Source: Rotaria sordida (taxonomy: Eukaryota > Rotifera > Eurotatoria > Philodinida > Philodinidae). Taken from it: DNA of 64,000 bases. How positions within the stretch are numbered: position 1 is the stretch's first letter; each line of letters opens with the position of its first letter. A model generated the notes under the pieces. The model did not search any database. It saw only the letters and a list, made by a program, of their open reading frames with translations, and had not been told where the DNA came from. Positions 45,626 through 58,004 of this stretch are shown here, piece by piece. A program made the position numbers and the translations under genes. Location of the stretch: assembly GCA_905250125.1 (NCBI GenBank), contig CAJNOL010000138.1:168373-232372 (forward strand), written 5' to 3'.

Positions 45626-47416
45626 TTAGAGTTCTTTTTGAAAACAAAGCCAAAAAAAAAGAATTGTTAATAATGAAGAAGAATTGCAGACCGAATGAGA
45701 TGTTACATGACAGTTATCATAAAAATCCGGACCTAGAGTACATTGAATTTCTTCGATGATAGACATTGAACAGACTGTAGAATAAATATCGTTTAGAAGT
45801 TGTGCACGAACAACACCTGAAGATACAGTTAATCGATTCAATAGTTCGTTATTCAGACCTGGAAAGGCCCATTCATTTCCATTTTTTGTTAATAAATCAA
45901 CGAGTTTTTCTCGTTCAATATCTGTTGTACAATTAAATGGATCAATAGTGGCATGCGCTATAGTATCAAAATCGGGCTGTACACGTATTTGATGTAGAAG
46001 GTATAGATGAATTTCGGTTTGATTATTAACGATCATGTTCGAAAGAAGATAGCTCGAGTAGCGTAGTGGTTGATACGGTTCGATTTCGGATGCATTCAAT
46101 TGAACGATCGTTAGGGGAGGCCAAACAATTTCGAGGGTGATATTGCATAAGTATTGTCCACCTTGTTCAAAATTACCGATAAATAGTTGAGCGGAAAATG
46201 TTGTCATATTGCCATTGAGTAAATTATTCAATGACCATAAATCTGGCAAGATCGTCCACTGATTCTGAAGAACATTCGTATTTGTCGGTAAGGATAGAGA
46301 ATTCACATTTGGATGCGTCACTTTTGCTATCAAGACTAGTTGAAAATCGTGTGGTGTACGAAACATTGGTTTGTGAGAAATCCAAACGAGACCTAATGTA
46401 CTCAATGGTAATAATATGAATCCATGTTCGCCCATCCGTCCGTTGGATGGATACGGAGGTAATTGAGATGGATTGGGATCGACGATAAATGCATCATAAT
46501 AGGCTTTATGTCGTTGATCGAATCCTGCTTTCCATTGTTCTTGTAATTCATTATTGAGTTGATGTAAATGATCTAATGACAAATTGAGTAGACGCTCTTT
46601 TGGTTGATAGGTAGCACCAATTGGATAATCGACTTTATCTATTTGAGTCATTTCAATATGTGCACCGAGAATAGCACTCACATTAAGATGATTTGATTCA
46701 ATGAAATATAATAGACGTTGAATCGAATCGACATTAGCCGAAAAATTTGCGATATACAAACGTCCTGGTAGCAGTGAATCACCTGTAAACAACAATCCAG
46801 TCGTACAATCGTAGAAGGCTATCGAAGCATTTTCATGACCTGGTATAGGTATGATGGCTACTTGACGCTGATTGTCGAGTGCAAAAGTGCCAATCGAATA
46901 TGGCCATTTTGACAATTTAAAAAAGTAACTCACATTTTCTACGGTTGTACCTACAACAGTGGTAAACAATTGACCTTGAAATTGTCCATCACCAGCAATA
47001 TGATCAAGATGATTGTGAGTATGAGCAACGACTAACTTCAGGTCTTCACGTTTTTTCTTTTTGTTAATACACCAACGATTAATAATAGTTTCAACATGTT
47101 GTCGGATGGGAAATGAAGTCAATGAGACGGTTGCACCACTATCAATAAGTAAGATTTTCTTTGTTCCAAAGAGAAGGTACATGAAGGGAGCTTCATAATT
47201 AATACACTTATTTTCACGAAGTATAAATGTATTATTATTCACAGCAAATACATTCACATCAGGTTCTTTCGCTTTATGATGGAAACAATTGATGGACCCA
47301 CTTGTCCAGTTGGTCGGTAGCTCGATTCGGAGAAAAGTAGTATTCTTGGAACAAGTAAATGAAGTACTTGCATCAGCTGACATGCAGATAAGAAGAAGAA
47401 TCAATGAGAGAAGCAT
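45626..47416 (-). CDS. Secreted metallo-beta-lactamase-fold hydrolase
   Basis: A 596-residue single-exon protein if started at MLLSLILLLICMSADAS (ATG ending at 47416), which gives a clean signal peptide. A TTTTTTTTCAG acceptor 30 nt upstream explains why the open frame continues past this point. The MBL domain (about residues 60-330) shows the metal motif HNHLDH at 134-139, IPGHENAS, FTGDSLLPG and LGAHIEM, so both zinc sites look complete. The C-terminal 250 residues have several possible N-glycosylation sites and Cys pairs and match no domain I know. The end (SSLLTILFFWLCFQKEL) is hydrophobic and could be a GPI signal. MBL proteins hydrolyse esters, thioesters, lactams or nucleic acids; the extracellular substrate cannot be inferred. 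The catalytic part resembles bacterial proteins more than the animal glyoxalase II group, which suggests transfer followed by addition of an animal-type secretion signal. Confidence 0.82.
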   Translation of the reverse strand: MLLSLILLLICMSADASTSFTCSKNTTFLRIELPTNWTSGSINCFHHKAKEPDVNVFAVNNNTFILRENKCINYEAPFMYLLFGTKKILLIDSGATVSLTSFPIRQHVETIINRWCINKKKKREDLKLVVAHTHNHLDHIAGDGQFQGQLFTTVVGTTVENVSYFFKLSKWPYSIGTFALDNQRQVAIIPIPGHENASIAFYDCTTGLLFTGDSLLPGRLYIANFSANVDSIQRLLYFIESNHLNVSAILGAHIEMTQIDKVDYPIGATYQPKERLLNLSLDHLHQLNNELQEQWKAGFDQRHKAYYDAFIVDPNPSQLPPYPSNGRMGEHGFILLPLSTLGLVWISHKPMFRTPHDFQLVLIAKVTHPNVNSLSLPTNTNVLQNQWTILPDLWSLNNLLNGNMTTFSAQLFIGNFEQGGQYLCNITLEIVWPPLTIVQLNASEIEPYQPLRYSSYLLSNMIVNNQTEIHLYLLHQIRVQPDFDTIAHATIDPFNCTTDIEREKLVDLLTKNGNEWAFPGLNNELLNRLTVSSGVVRAQLLNDIYSTVCSMSIIEEIQCTLGPDFYDNCHVTSHSVCNSSSLLTILFFWLCFQKEL

Positions 47417-49414
47417 TCTCAGAAAGATAGGCAATCCGTGTATAATCTGAAAAAAAAACATGTAAGTCAAAAGACATATTGATATCAATTCCGTTCCCTT
47501 CTGTCATTGGATAAACATAATGCATAGTATGAATATAAAGTCTTTTGCTAATCTTTGAGGACTGGGAGTTGTGTTATTTAGAATTAATCGAAAAGAATTT
47601 AAAAGCTTGTAGAAGAAGTCTTACTTAATTCAAAATGTAAAACACGATTGTTCATGTGTTGAATTGTATGTAGCGAGAAAAGTGAGAGCAGCTATCACTC
47701 CAGTCACTTTCCTACAGACACGTAAAACTTATGTCAATATTCTATGGTGGAGTTTTCGTCCATAAAATTGTGAATTTTTAAATTTCGAATCGATTAGAAA
47801 TTCTCAAATTCGAACGTCGATTTTTTTCTCGTAATGGGATATACTAGCACCTGCCAAAAATATCTGAATATGATTTCCCCCTTGATCTTCTGATGAATTT
47901 TAATAAATATAAGAAGTATCTCTATAGTCATGTGTAGCGACTTCATTCTATTTCATATTTTAATCACGTAGAGATTATGTTGAAAAGTTTCTAGCCAGTT
48001 ATTTTATAGAGGTATAGTGTGACTGAAGAGTGAGAAATAAACTAGTGTGTAAGATGAGACATCTATAACAAGGATATCAAGACCGCATAGAGAGTCAAAA
48101 GAAAACATCGATTGATTGGACTATGATGGAGCGATTTGAGAATAGTTGATAATGAATATTTTTGTACGCTTCATGGTGACTTTGAGTAAAAAATACATAC
48201 TCGTAATTATAATATAACCTTTAAAGTATTTCTTGATTTTACACGAGAGATGAAGCTACTCTCTTTATTATTGTAAAATTTTCTTCTCTTTCTGTTATTT
48301 GCAATGTATTTAATGATGACTATGCAAAAATAAGACATTTTCAAATCATTGTTATGCCATTATACAACCAGTAGCTGTTCTGTTGTCTTCTATGCAGTAT
48401 ATCTGCGTCGTCTAGAAAACAGAAGCAATAAAATACTAGGTGTTACGTATAAAAATAACAGTAATTTGAAAATATCGTACCTTTGCAATGTTTTCATTGG
48501 TTACGCTTAGGCTAGGATACGAAGGTATGCGAATTAGGATACAGAGATGAATCTCACTTTCACGCATTCACGTACTAAATCTTTTTTTTGGTCGTCGCTG
48601 TGTCGACATTGTCGATCGACAATATATAATAAATCTGACAACCGTTACATTAATAAGAAAACTTCAGCCCGAGTTATGATCATTCGAGTGACGACATGGC
48701 GAGATACGAAAAATATGTCTTCTTCTTTGCCTAATCCTATTTGTTGAAGAACAGAGTAGTAGTGACTAGTCAAAGATAGAGATAGCAGTAAGGTGATGAT
48801 GGCAAGAATCATTGAAGATGAGGTAGCGTTGACGAGTAAGTATTCGTTATTTTGTGACTGAAAGCCAAACATGGATACTAAAGAAATCGACACTGAAAAT
48901 CAGAGTCTATGATTCTAATTGACCACCATCAGGAAACAGACTAGGATCACGAAAGATCGAACATCATTTCTAAAGATTAATTTTTTAGATCTTTGACGTT
49001 GAGTGTGCGAGAATGCAAATGAAGAAAAAAATCTCACTTACATCTACAATATCTACAAATCTTATCTCCACATATTCACAGCTTGCGAATGATGGTGATG
49101 AAGAAATCTGAACGATTGATCATCTTCTAACATTTGGAATTATTCAAATAAGTGACGAAATATGATTAGATTAAAACCGAGAAAGAAATTTTCAACTGGA
49201 TTATTGTCTGATTTGTGTTTCCATTAGCAATTAAATATCATAGAGACATTGAATTTCAGAACACGACTAAGTGTGTCACTCAAGTCATCATAGGGTTTTA
49301 ATCACCAACATTTACTTGCAGTATGTTAATATAGTTGATAGGCTTTCGCATTTATCTATTTTGTTTTTCTTCAAGCGTTTCTTCTTCAGCTTTCAATAGT
49401 TCTGGTGTTTGGTT
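47417..49414. other. Intergenic
   Basis: No supported gene. A minus-strand 82-codon frame at 48645-48893 has one hydrophobic stretch (SSSMILAIITLLLSLSLTSH) but lacks other support. Confidence 0.4.
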
Positions 49415-49765
49415 AAGACCATAGGCCTTTGAAGCCTAGTTATAGCCATTTTACTGAAATTTCGCCCATAGATAAATCTGATAATTCTGGGAATATGCTA
49501 AAAGTTTCAGCCGAAAAGAATGTCTCTTTGTCAAGATCTTGAATTTCCAAAAAATGATCACTTGCTATAGATATGTCTGAAAACTCGAGTTTACTGGAAA
49601 ATTCAATACCTCAACAAAGGAATATTTTCACAGATATTATATGTATCTATGAACAAAATTTCAGGTTAAGATTTCGCTATTTGATTTTCCAGCAATTACC
49701 TAAAAATGGGTCAAAAATTCAGTAAAACAACCATAACTCAACTCCAAAGATCCATAAGCACAAAT
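49415..49765. mobile_element. Degenerate foldback (MITE-like) relic
   Basis: CCATAGGCCTTTGAAG and AGTTATAGCCATTTTACTGA on the left are mirrored, with about 75 percent match by eye, by CAGTAAAACAACCATAACTC and CCAAAGATCCATAA on the right. The arms are about 60 bp and the spacer about 230 bp. No coding capacity. Confidence 0.5.
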
Positions 49766-52760
49766 CATTTTTAGAAGTTTGCTAGTCTTACCAAGATCTC
49801 TTTGTGAATCCCATATGAACTAAAATGGTGACTTACAGCTGGGCTAGTTCTCTCGTCAATGCTATAGAAAAATCAATGTTTTGAAAATAATTATATTCTC
49901 TTTACTCACAATCTATGCACTATCATACATAGTTTCGACGAAACAAACATCCATAGTTGTTTTGCATACGACGATAACTTATCTTTGTGTCATCTCAACA
50001 TACATTATATTCAGATATAACAGAATGTGCTCTTTCTTTTTCTGTGTCGATTGCTTTTATATAAATATAAGAAATAATCTCTCATAGAGCAAACAACAAA
50101 GATGCCTATTGAGAACGACATCGACAGAAAAAAGCTGCTCTGATCGTTTCCTAAATTGACAGCTCAAATATTATCTTTATCTTTTGGCAATAAGCATGCA
50201 TATTGTGTGACAAATAATTAGCAAGCTGTAGATTGATAACTAAATGAAAATGTGTGCAGTATTTATAGAAACTGATGGATTACATATGCAGATATTAGTT
50301 ATGTTAATCACGATCGGTGACAAAGGCTTAAAAATGTCTTAGAAAAAGAGAAATATAGTAATTCATATTCTCCCATTTTCTATGCTTCTGTACTAACCAA
50401 CAAGAAAGAAAAACAAATCAAATGCAACACTTCACTTATGATAGCTACCACTCAAACATTTCCCAATGTTGCACAATTGAGACGATCACAAAAATAATCA
50501 AATATTGAAAATACAGAAAAATTCAGGAAATACTTCAATGTGATGAATTTATATTGTACCAAACAGCATTTGTCAGTACAGTTAAATTCATGAGAAGAAG
50601 CTTCATAGAAGAAAAAAAAAAGAAATCCGACAATTTTTTTATTATCTTTTACTTGAAAATGAAATTACATGTTGAACACATTGACAATTATTGTTTTCGT
50701 CAATAGACATGTGCATTGCGAAATTCGAACAATGACTATAAAAAAAAGAACACTTGAAGAGAACGTAAAGTCAATGATGTAGTCGAAAAATTAGTTTATT
50801 ATCAAGAAGTATCTAATTCATTTTTCTTTTATCATTGTTCAATTTTATTGGAAAGCTCGTATACTAAATTTTTATAATTGATTATACATGCGCATTTCAC
50901 TTCGAGATTACTGAAATTTCTGAGCATACACACAATTCAAATGTGAAGGGTATCCAAGATGAACACACTTTGCATACTTTAACATCTTTGTTTCAACTAC
51001 GTAGATTTTTATAGTAAAACTTCCAAGACTTTTTCATATTATGTCCATTATACTTCGACATCACATTAACGAATATTAACATATTCTGCCTGTGTTGTTG
51101 TGTCAAGTAAGAAAGATCTGACTATGTCTTTTGCATTGAATTTTCCAACTATTTCTTGAGCATGGTAGACTGGGAAAGATAGCATTTTTATTTATTATAC
51201 AATCGGATACTCCATTACAGAATCATATATTCGACAAGAAGCATTTTCCCTTATGTAGAGCTTTGATGAGTTAATGAAAATACTAGAACTAATGTAATGA
51301 TATAATTTAAACTGACAGACTATATTGTTATTCTAGAATTCTAACTTGTTCTTTGATCGTCATCGTTATGTCTGAGTTGTTGTTTGTCTTCTTTTAAACT
51401 AACAAGTTGTGGAATAAATATTCATTCAGACATTAGAAAATCATTTCCTATCAAAATTTACGAATAGAGTAACATCGTAGAGAAAAGAGAGAAGATTTAG
51501 CAACTGATTGATGACATTTTGTAACTTTCAATCTGTTTTATTCGATGTAATCCATGTACATAATGTATCAAATTCATATCGTCACTATATTTTGCTTATA
51601 AAGAGAGCTGCCAACATCTAAGAACAAAGTTCGAACGGCTATTGTTGAGTGATAGATGCTGAATCATAGGAAAAATTGCACTAGAGCAATTTTGGTCACG
51701 TTGCTAAAAGAGAAAACCAAACATGTTATTCATCCATTACTACGAAAGATTCATAATAGTTTTTGATAGAAAGCAAATGAATCTTAACAGTTCTATATTG
51801 GCAAATTATATGAAACATCATTGACAAAAAAGGGTTTCTTATATCCAAAGCTAGTAGCCGGCTCTAACAGAGACCAGAAACTATTGCAAGTAATTATATC
51901 TGGACTTCGATCAGTTGATATGTATGTTGGATTTTGTTGTTGTTTCACTCGTTCATAGCCTATTCATATGATCTAATCTTTTAAAATTCTTCGTTTTTAG
52001 AATTACTTAGTTTGTAAAACACTTGAAATGAACTGTAATTGTGCTTGAAACATGCACACAAATGAAAAAAACTCAATAATAGAATGTGAAAAAATTTTGT
52101 TTTGAAGTTTAACCATCTCAAATGTGTTTTTTGTGCAATACATTTGATAGCATCTATGATAGGCACGAAGGAAGCGTTTCACTCATGTCAGAATGCATCT
52201 TTGCGTTCATTTTGGAATATAACTCACAGTTCAGACACTACCTATAGATATTCATTCATTCTACCATTCTGTCAGTTTGACACTAGATAAAAATAAAGAA
52301 ATTAATAAGAAAAAGATTTCTTTTGATCATATGATGCTAATTCATTGATAGAACGAGACTGATCTGCAACTCTACCTTGAATTATGGTTTATCTGGTCTT
52401 TTTCTTCAATCCAATTCACTGATTTCTATGAACAATGATTTATTAGAGCGTTTGGGTATGAAGCGTGCGTATGCAGTTAACTTGTGGAGCCACATCCTTA
52501 CACAAAGAATTCGTTGAGATCTTTCTATCAGCGATTAACTCTATAATCGATTTTTCGATAGAAAACTACCTCTTGAATGTTGTAGAGTGATTTATAGTTT
52601 GGTGAACCCTAATATGCCACTACTCTAGATCATCGGATTTTTTCTAATAATTTTTTTTCGTACATTTTCTGTTTCTATCATGGAGTGTTATACTTCAACT
52701 CTATGTGACTGTTGTATCTCTGCAAAAATGCAATAGATCAGTAAAAAACTTGATAGCACG
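49766..52760. other. Long intergenic stretch, nothing recognised
   Basis: About 3 kb of AT-rich DNA with no frame, repeat or RNA that I can support. Confidence 0.5.
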
Positions 52761-53324
52761 ATGAATAGCGATTTGATCGTACTTCAAGAGGTATGTTCAC
52801 ATTTTATTTGTATATATTTTCATTCAGGCAAAACAACAGTACTCAATGTCGCGAAATTTGATAAAGATGTTACAATAATGTCAATAATCAGTTCCGATTT
52901 TATAATAGAAATTAACAATATCTCTATGTTTTCTATCGACGAGGGTGATCTGTCGAGAACTCGTGTTTATCAACGTGTTTACTATCACAGAATTTCGAAA
53001 ATTATCTTTGTTGTTAATTCAATTGATAGAGAATGCATTGATAAAGCATGTGATAAACTTCTTCAAATGTTAAATGAAGAAGAACTTCGAAATAAGCCTG
53101 TTCTCATTTTTGCCAATAAACAAGATTTATCCAATGCAATGAAGGTGAATGAAATACAAGTTAAAGTCAATTTAACTAACCTCAACAGAAATATTAAGGT
53201 AGAACTAGTTGATCGAATCAAACCGATTAATGAGACAATTGACGATTTGACCACAATGAAACGTGGTCTGATGTCCATACGGAATGTGGCGAATTTTAAA
53301 ATATTGTGTAATAATTTTTTTTAG
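52761..53324 (+). pseudogene. ARF-like small GTPase, degenerate
   Basis: The frame contains SGKTTVLN (the rear part of the P-loop), then KIIFVVNSIDRECIDKACDK, LLQMLNEEELRNKPVLIFAN and KQDLSNAM, the typical order of ARF family GTPases with NKQD intact. The P-loop lacks its first Gly residues, and the DVGGQ switch II motif reads DEGDL, losing the Gly-Gly-Gln needed for GTP hydrolysis. The C-terminal part after LTNLNRN departs from the family in a way that suggests a frameshift. No N-terminal exon with a myristoylation site is found; GAG|GTATGT at about 52790 could be a remnant donor. Confidence 0.65.
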
Positions 53325-55099
53325 TTTTCGTCGATTCTCGATGAAAATAAAGAAAAAAATATGTAAATATGATATAACTGAAGAAATCAAATTTTCTTTT
53401 CTAACGAACAGAAATATAGCCAAACAATTTCTATTCAATTTATTCAACTTACCGCATTGGAAGAGAAAAGAAATAGTCATTTACTGATTCTGAATAGTGT
53501 TAGAATAACATTTACTTTATTTTAAAAAGATGAAGTATGATCTATCTCGCTCATTTTTAAATCTCACTTTTCGACGTCATAGGAGCACATTTAACTTTCA
53601 TGAAATAGGAAAGTAGATCGAAAATTATCGAAACCTTCGACAACAAGCAAGACACAGGCAATGAAGTCCAGTAAATTCAAATACATATTCTACACATGAG
53701 GAAATATTGTTCTCGGATACGCGTTTTTCCATGGAAAGAATTCTAAATATTATTGTTGGTGAAATTACTGAGTTAAGCAAACAAAAAATATTGAACGAAC
53801 TTCTTCTCAACTCTTTCCCGAAATGAGCGTTTGACAATATGGAAATTCCCATGATGGTGCTTCGAATTTCATGTTTTTTTTATGACAATATTTCCAAAAT
53901 GATATCGTCCTGTTGGGATGAGTGTTAAGGAATGCGACACTTCTATTCTCTCACACCTACACTCACGTGTCTCAGTATAATTATCATTTGTTCGGTTATC
54001 GACTTCTTTGCACATTGAATTTTCATTTATGAAAATTTTGTTAAAAAAATATTCAAGATATTTCATAAATATTGGCATGTACTTTGCTTCAGTTAAATAG
54101 AAAAAAAAAACGAAAGTGTACTCATGTAAAAAAAAGTTGACAAGAAATCAGATTAAAATTAATTGTTATTTCAGTCACAAAAGCAGATTTTTCTAATTTT
54201 TTCCAATAAATTTCAATTGATTGAAAGTTATTGATCTCTTTTAAGAGGTTAATTTTTTTTTTACAGATTAAATTCAATTTAAACAAATTCTAAATAATAG
54301 GATAAATCTGCATTTGTTGCTGAAAAAAAATCGGTTTTAATTTCATTTCTTAAAATTTTTCTCATTGGATATTTCTTGAACTTCCCTAAATGTTACGATG
54401 TCATGAAATAATTCCATGAAAAATTAGACAAAAGAAATGATTATTCGATGCAAAAACTTTTATTTGTTAACACAAAATTACAGTCTACGCAACAATTTAA
54501 GTGGTAAGCACAGAATATCACAATGATTATTATTCATATTGGATTTGTGAACGAACATCAAAATTTGATTGAGACAGGAAAAATGGTACGTATTCTAAGA
54601 TAGGTCTTCTTCTTTCAGCGTAGTAATGTGATAGTTTTCATTCACACTTGCTTGAAAGGATATGATAATTTCAAATTGCAAAATAACTTATAATATCTAC
54701 AAGTATTTCTACGATCATTTTTGAAGTCTTATACCGTTCTGTATAGTTTGCTTTTCTATTTAATCACAAACAAAATGAACGAAAACGTGATAAAAATCAG
54801 TTACCATAGTAGAGGCACTCTGTAAAATGCAAAATAATAGCAAAAGTGCTGAATAACGAATGTTCGACGATGTTTTGAAATGGCACATATTAACATTTTT
54901 TTTGCTAAAATCTTTCTGATACAAGTGAGAATCATCTAGACATATGACTATCTAGATTTGCAAGGCTTTTTAGTGATAGAATCGGTTTTCACTAAACTTA
55001 ATTTATTTCAATAGATTAAAATATATGTATGAAGTGTTAGTAAGACTAGCTAAAAAGAAAGGAAAAAGTGTTCATAGTAATGACATAGCAATCATATAT
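53325..55099. other. Intergenic
   Basis: AT-rich, no supported gene or repeat. A TTTATT at 55002 is a likely poly(A) signal for the CAP gene on the minus strand. Confidence 0.5.
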
Positions 55100-55750
55100 T
55101 TAGCACCCGCCAAAATTTTGAACCCAATAGGCTCCGTAAGTACCGCCTTGAGCATATCCAACGCCAAGTGCTTTATAACTTTTGCTCATGAGATTAGCAC
55201 AGTGTCCAGAACTGGCGATCCAACCATTGACTGTCTTTTCAGGAGTTTGATTGCCAGCAATATTTTCGGCGCCGCCACAATTCTTCGGATAACCTGCAGC
55301 TTCTGTGCGTTCCCAAAACCGGCTTCCATCTCTACCTGTATGAGAAAAGTAGTTATATTGAACCATGCTTCTGGCATGTTTAGTCGCAGCGTCGCCCAAT
55401 CGATCATCCCATCGAAGAGCCGGTGCGGCAGGATACCAAGTCGAACCACAACTCCGGCCCTGCTGTCGTGCTTGATTTGTTAGATCGAATACTCTTTGCT
55501 GGTAAGAGTTGCTGGGACTTCGGCGTTCGAAATCACGAAGAACAATACTATCATCATCGTCTTCATCATTGTCTTCATCATTGTTTTTAATTGATCTTAG
55601 TTGTTCACTAAAGCTAAGATCTGATTCATCTATCGATTCAGCTGTACCTAATATTGTACGGAGTCGAAAACGATGATCATTTGCTGGCGATGAATGAACC
55701 ATTTGTCCAAGAGCCAAGCAAATAAAAACCAAAAACATCCACATAGTCAT
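55100..55750 (-). CDS. Secreted CAP/SCP domain protein, bacterial YkwD type
   Basis: A single-exon, 216-residue protein. It opens with a signal peptide (MTMWMFLVFICLALGQMVHS) and an acidic, Asp-rich linker (NNDEDNDEDDDDS). The CAP domain covers about residues 82-216: QQRVFDLTNQARQQ, LRWDDRLGDAATKHARSMVQ, YNYFSHTGRDGSRFWERTEA, ENIAGNQTPEKTVNGWIASS, GHCANLMSKSYKALGVGYAQ and YWVQNFGG. The cavity residues His (KHAR, SGHC) and Glu (GAENIA, FWERTE) are conserved. It lacks the cysteine-rich tail of animal CRISPs and resembles the short YkwD-type proteins of bacteria, so transfer is plausible. CAP proteins bind sterols or other small lipids in some groups; the role here is unknown. An acceptor-like TTTTATTTAG lies 23 nt before the ATG. 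Confidence 0.87.
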   Translation of the reverse strand: MTMWMFLVFICLALGQMVHSSPANDHRFRLRTILGTAESIDESDLSFSEQLRSIKNNDEDNDEDDDDSIVLRDFERRSPSNSYQQRVFDLTNQARQQGRSCGSTWYPAAPALRWDDRLGDAATKHARSMVQYNYFSHTGRDGSRFWERTEAAGYPKNCGGAENIAGNQTPEKTVNGWIASSGHCANLMSKSYKALGVGYAQGGTYGAYWVQNFGGC

Positions 55751-56375
55751 TGTATAAATTTCACAAAATTTGACTAAATAAAATAGAATATATTCAGATC
55801 TTTCCCATGTATTTTATATAGTGTACATTGACAGTAGTAATGAAAACAGAATCAATATTCATATAACAACGATCCTGCTATTCTATCTAATTTAAAAGTC
55901 AATCAATAATAAATAAAAAATCCGAAAGGAACTATTCATAGAATATTAGAATTTGTATAGTTCGTTCTATTTAATTTTTCCATTCATCTATGAACTATCG
56001 TAATGATAAAACAGATGGAACCCAACTGGTATTTCGACACTTAGTTTTCAATCATAGGAACGATTGTTTCTGAGAAAGCCTAAATTTGATCAAAATACAG
56101 AAAAGACTTTGTCCAATAGATTCATCATACTCGAGTCGTCGAAACCTATCGAATATACGTGGAGAAAGAGATTCAAACATGGATACTTATGATTCAGTTT
56201 CGTCAAACATCTAAACTAAATATGAACTAGTATTCTTCTATGAAAGTCATCTTTTCAATTCATAAGAATATAATACTACTTTGACAATTATGTCTTTTTA
56301 ATACTTGCTATCAGTTTTTAAAAACTAAAAATAACATTTTTTTTTTAATTTACGAAAAAAAAAACCATCGCATGT
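55751..56375. other. Intergenic
   Basis: No coding signal. AT-rich sequence up to the MITE. Confidence 0.5.
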
Positions 56376-56383
56376 CTCTTGCC

Positions 56384-56580
56384 TAGGGGTGGCACTTTAT
56401 CTTTATTTCACTTTATTAAAGTAAAGTAAAGTAATCCTACTTTACTTTACTCGATAAAGTAAAGTAGATCAGCTTTACTTTATCCGGTAAAGTAAAGTAG
56501 GATTACTTTACTTTACCCAGTAAAGTAAAGTAACCCAACTTTACTTTACTTGATAAAGTAAAGATAAAGTGCCACCCCTA
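56384..56580. mobile_element. Young hAT-type MITE, 197 bp
   Basis: The inverted ends TAGGGGTGGCACTTTATC are perfect, and the 8-bp target duplication CTCTTGCC is identical on both sides (56376-56383 and 56581-56588). The interior is almost entirely made of alternating TTTACTTTAC and GTAAAGTAAA blocks and is palindromic in several registers. The GGGGTGGCA end and 8-bp duplication are hAT features. No coding capacity. Confidence 0.9.
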
Positions 56581-56588
56581 CTCTTGCC

Positions 56589-58004
56589 AAAGGAATAGAT
56601 TTGCTGGAGTTTGAGATACTCTATGTAAAGAGCTTATTACATAAATATGACATCTGATAACCAACTGATGTGTGTGTGCTAAGTATTAAATCAATATTTA
56701 AAAATTTTTTCAAAGGTTCAAAATATGAACCTTCGTTATGATCGCCTCTATCAAGAGCGCTTATGCATTTTGTTCGTAGTTTTCATCAGTTGATGTTAAA
56801 TATTGCTTAGTAAATTATTAAATTAAGATGAAACATCTGCCGAACATAAATAATTCTGCTAAGATTATTGAATAAAAGTAAAAGACATTTCAACAATACA
56901 TCTTGTAGCAGTTTCACGTAATCAAAATTAGACTCAGTAGTCGAAAATGTTATTATACGAGGTTTGCTTCTACTGGAACACTCAAAAGTATTCTTCCGAT
57001 ATATTTGTTTTCTTCAAGTAGTTAAAACTTCGATAGATTTCTTCTCATTGGGTACTTGAAGCTTCGATGAATGCCGACGATTCGAAACGTGTTCAATGAG
57101 TCGAAAATGAGTACTTGATAGGATATAATTTTCGGATGCCCCGATTCCGTTGGCTGTCGAGAGGCTCGAAATTGTAATAGAACGAAAAAAAATATATACT
57201 TCAAATTTTCGACCACTCGTCACACTCATTGTATGGTTTTAATAGTGTGCTTAGAAAAAATACAGGCCTTGTCTACATACTGCATTTTGCTAATGAAGCA
57301 AATATTTGAGTATAGATCTTGTGTGATGACAAAAATCCTTGAAAAATATTATGTTAAAACCAAAATAACAGCGAAATCTTCTGATCTATATAACATTCGA
57401 ATAAAGTCAGTTGAATAGAAGTTTGGAAATAAATAGAATTGGAATTAAAAAATTCGATTGTTCACATAGGAAAGCTAACTTATTGGCTATGAGAAAATAT
57501 CTTCATCAGTGAAACTTATCAAAAACATTAGTGCATATAATATGAAAGCAATGAACATGTCGAGGTTTTTTTTTGCTTTTTCTAATAGAGTAGAAATATA
57601 TTGGTCAGTGATGAGTTGCATTTTGTATTCGATCTATGTGTGGCTTTTCCAAGGATATATTAGTTTCTAATAATTATAGAAAAGTAGCCAAATTTGTTGA
57701 TAACGTTCCGTGTGTATGACACTTGACAATCACTACTCAATGCTAAAGAATCTATAGAAATTCAAGAGTGATAACCCAACATTTGTATAAAAGATCGTTC
57801 TTGCTGATCCGTCAAGAAGACAATTCAAGCCGATCATGAACAAGAAAGCAATAAGATGAAAATCAATATAGTTATGGAGGCAAAAGACAATCATCGGACA
57901 TTAATGAGTAAGATCGTTGAAGAAGATTTGTAAGACAAAATTTTAACTATTCACGGTCAACTCGTAAAAACATTGTCTCAAATACTCAAAGCCATGAACT
58001 AAAC
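56589..58004. other. Intergenic
   Basis: No gene is supported. Short frames at 57014-57418 on both strands overlap each other and have no recognisable motifs. Confidence 0.45.

Noticed and set aside
49881-50087. A 68-codon plus-strand ORF with hydrophobic content
   Set aside because: Composition follows local AT richness and no motif, partner exon or acceptor supports it.
55025-55483. A 152-codon plus-strand ORF
   Set aside because: It is antisense to the conserved CAP domain and has no motif of its own.
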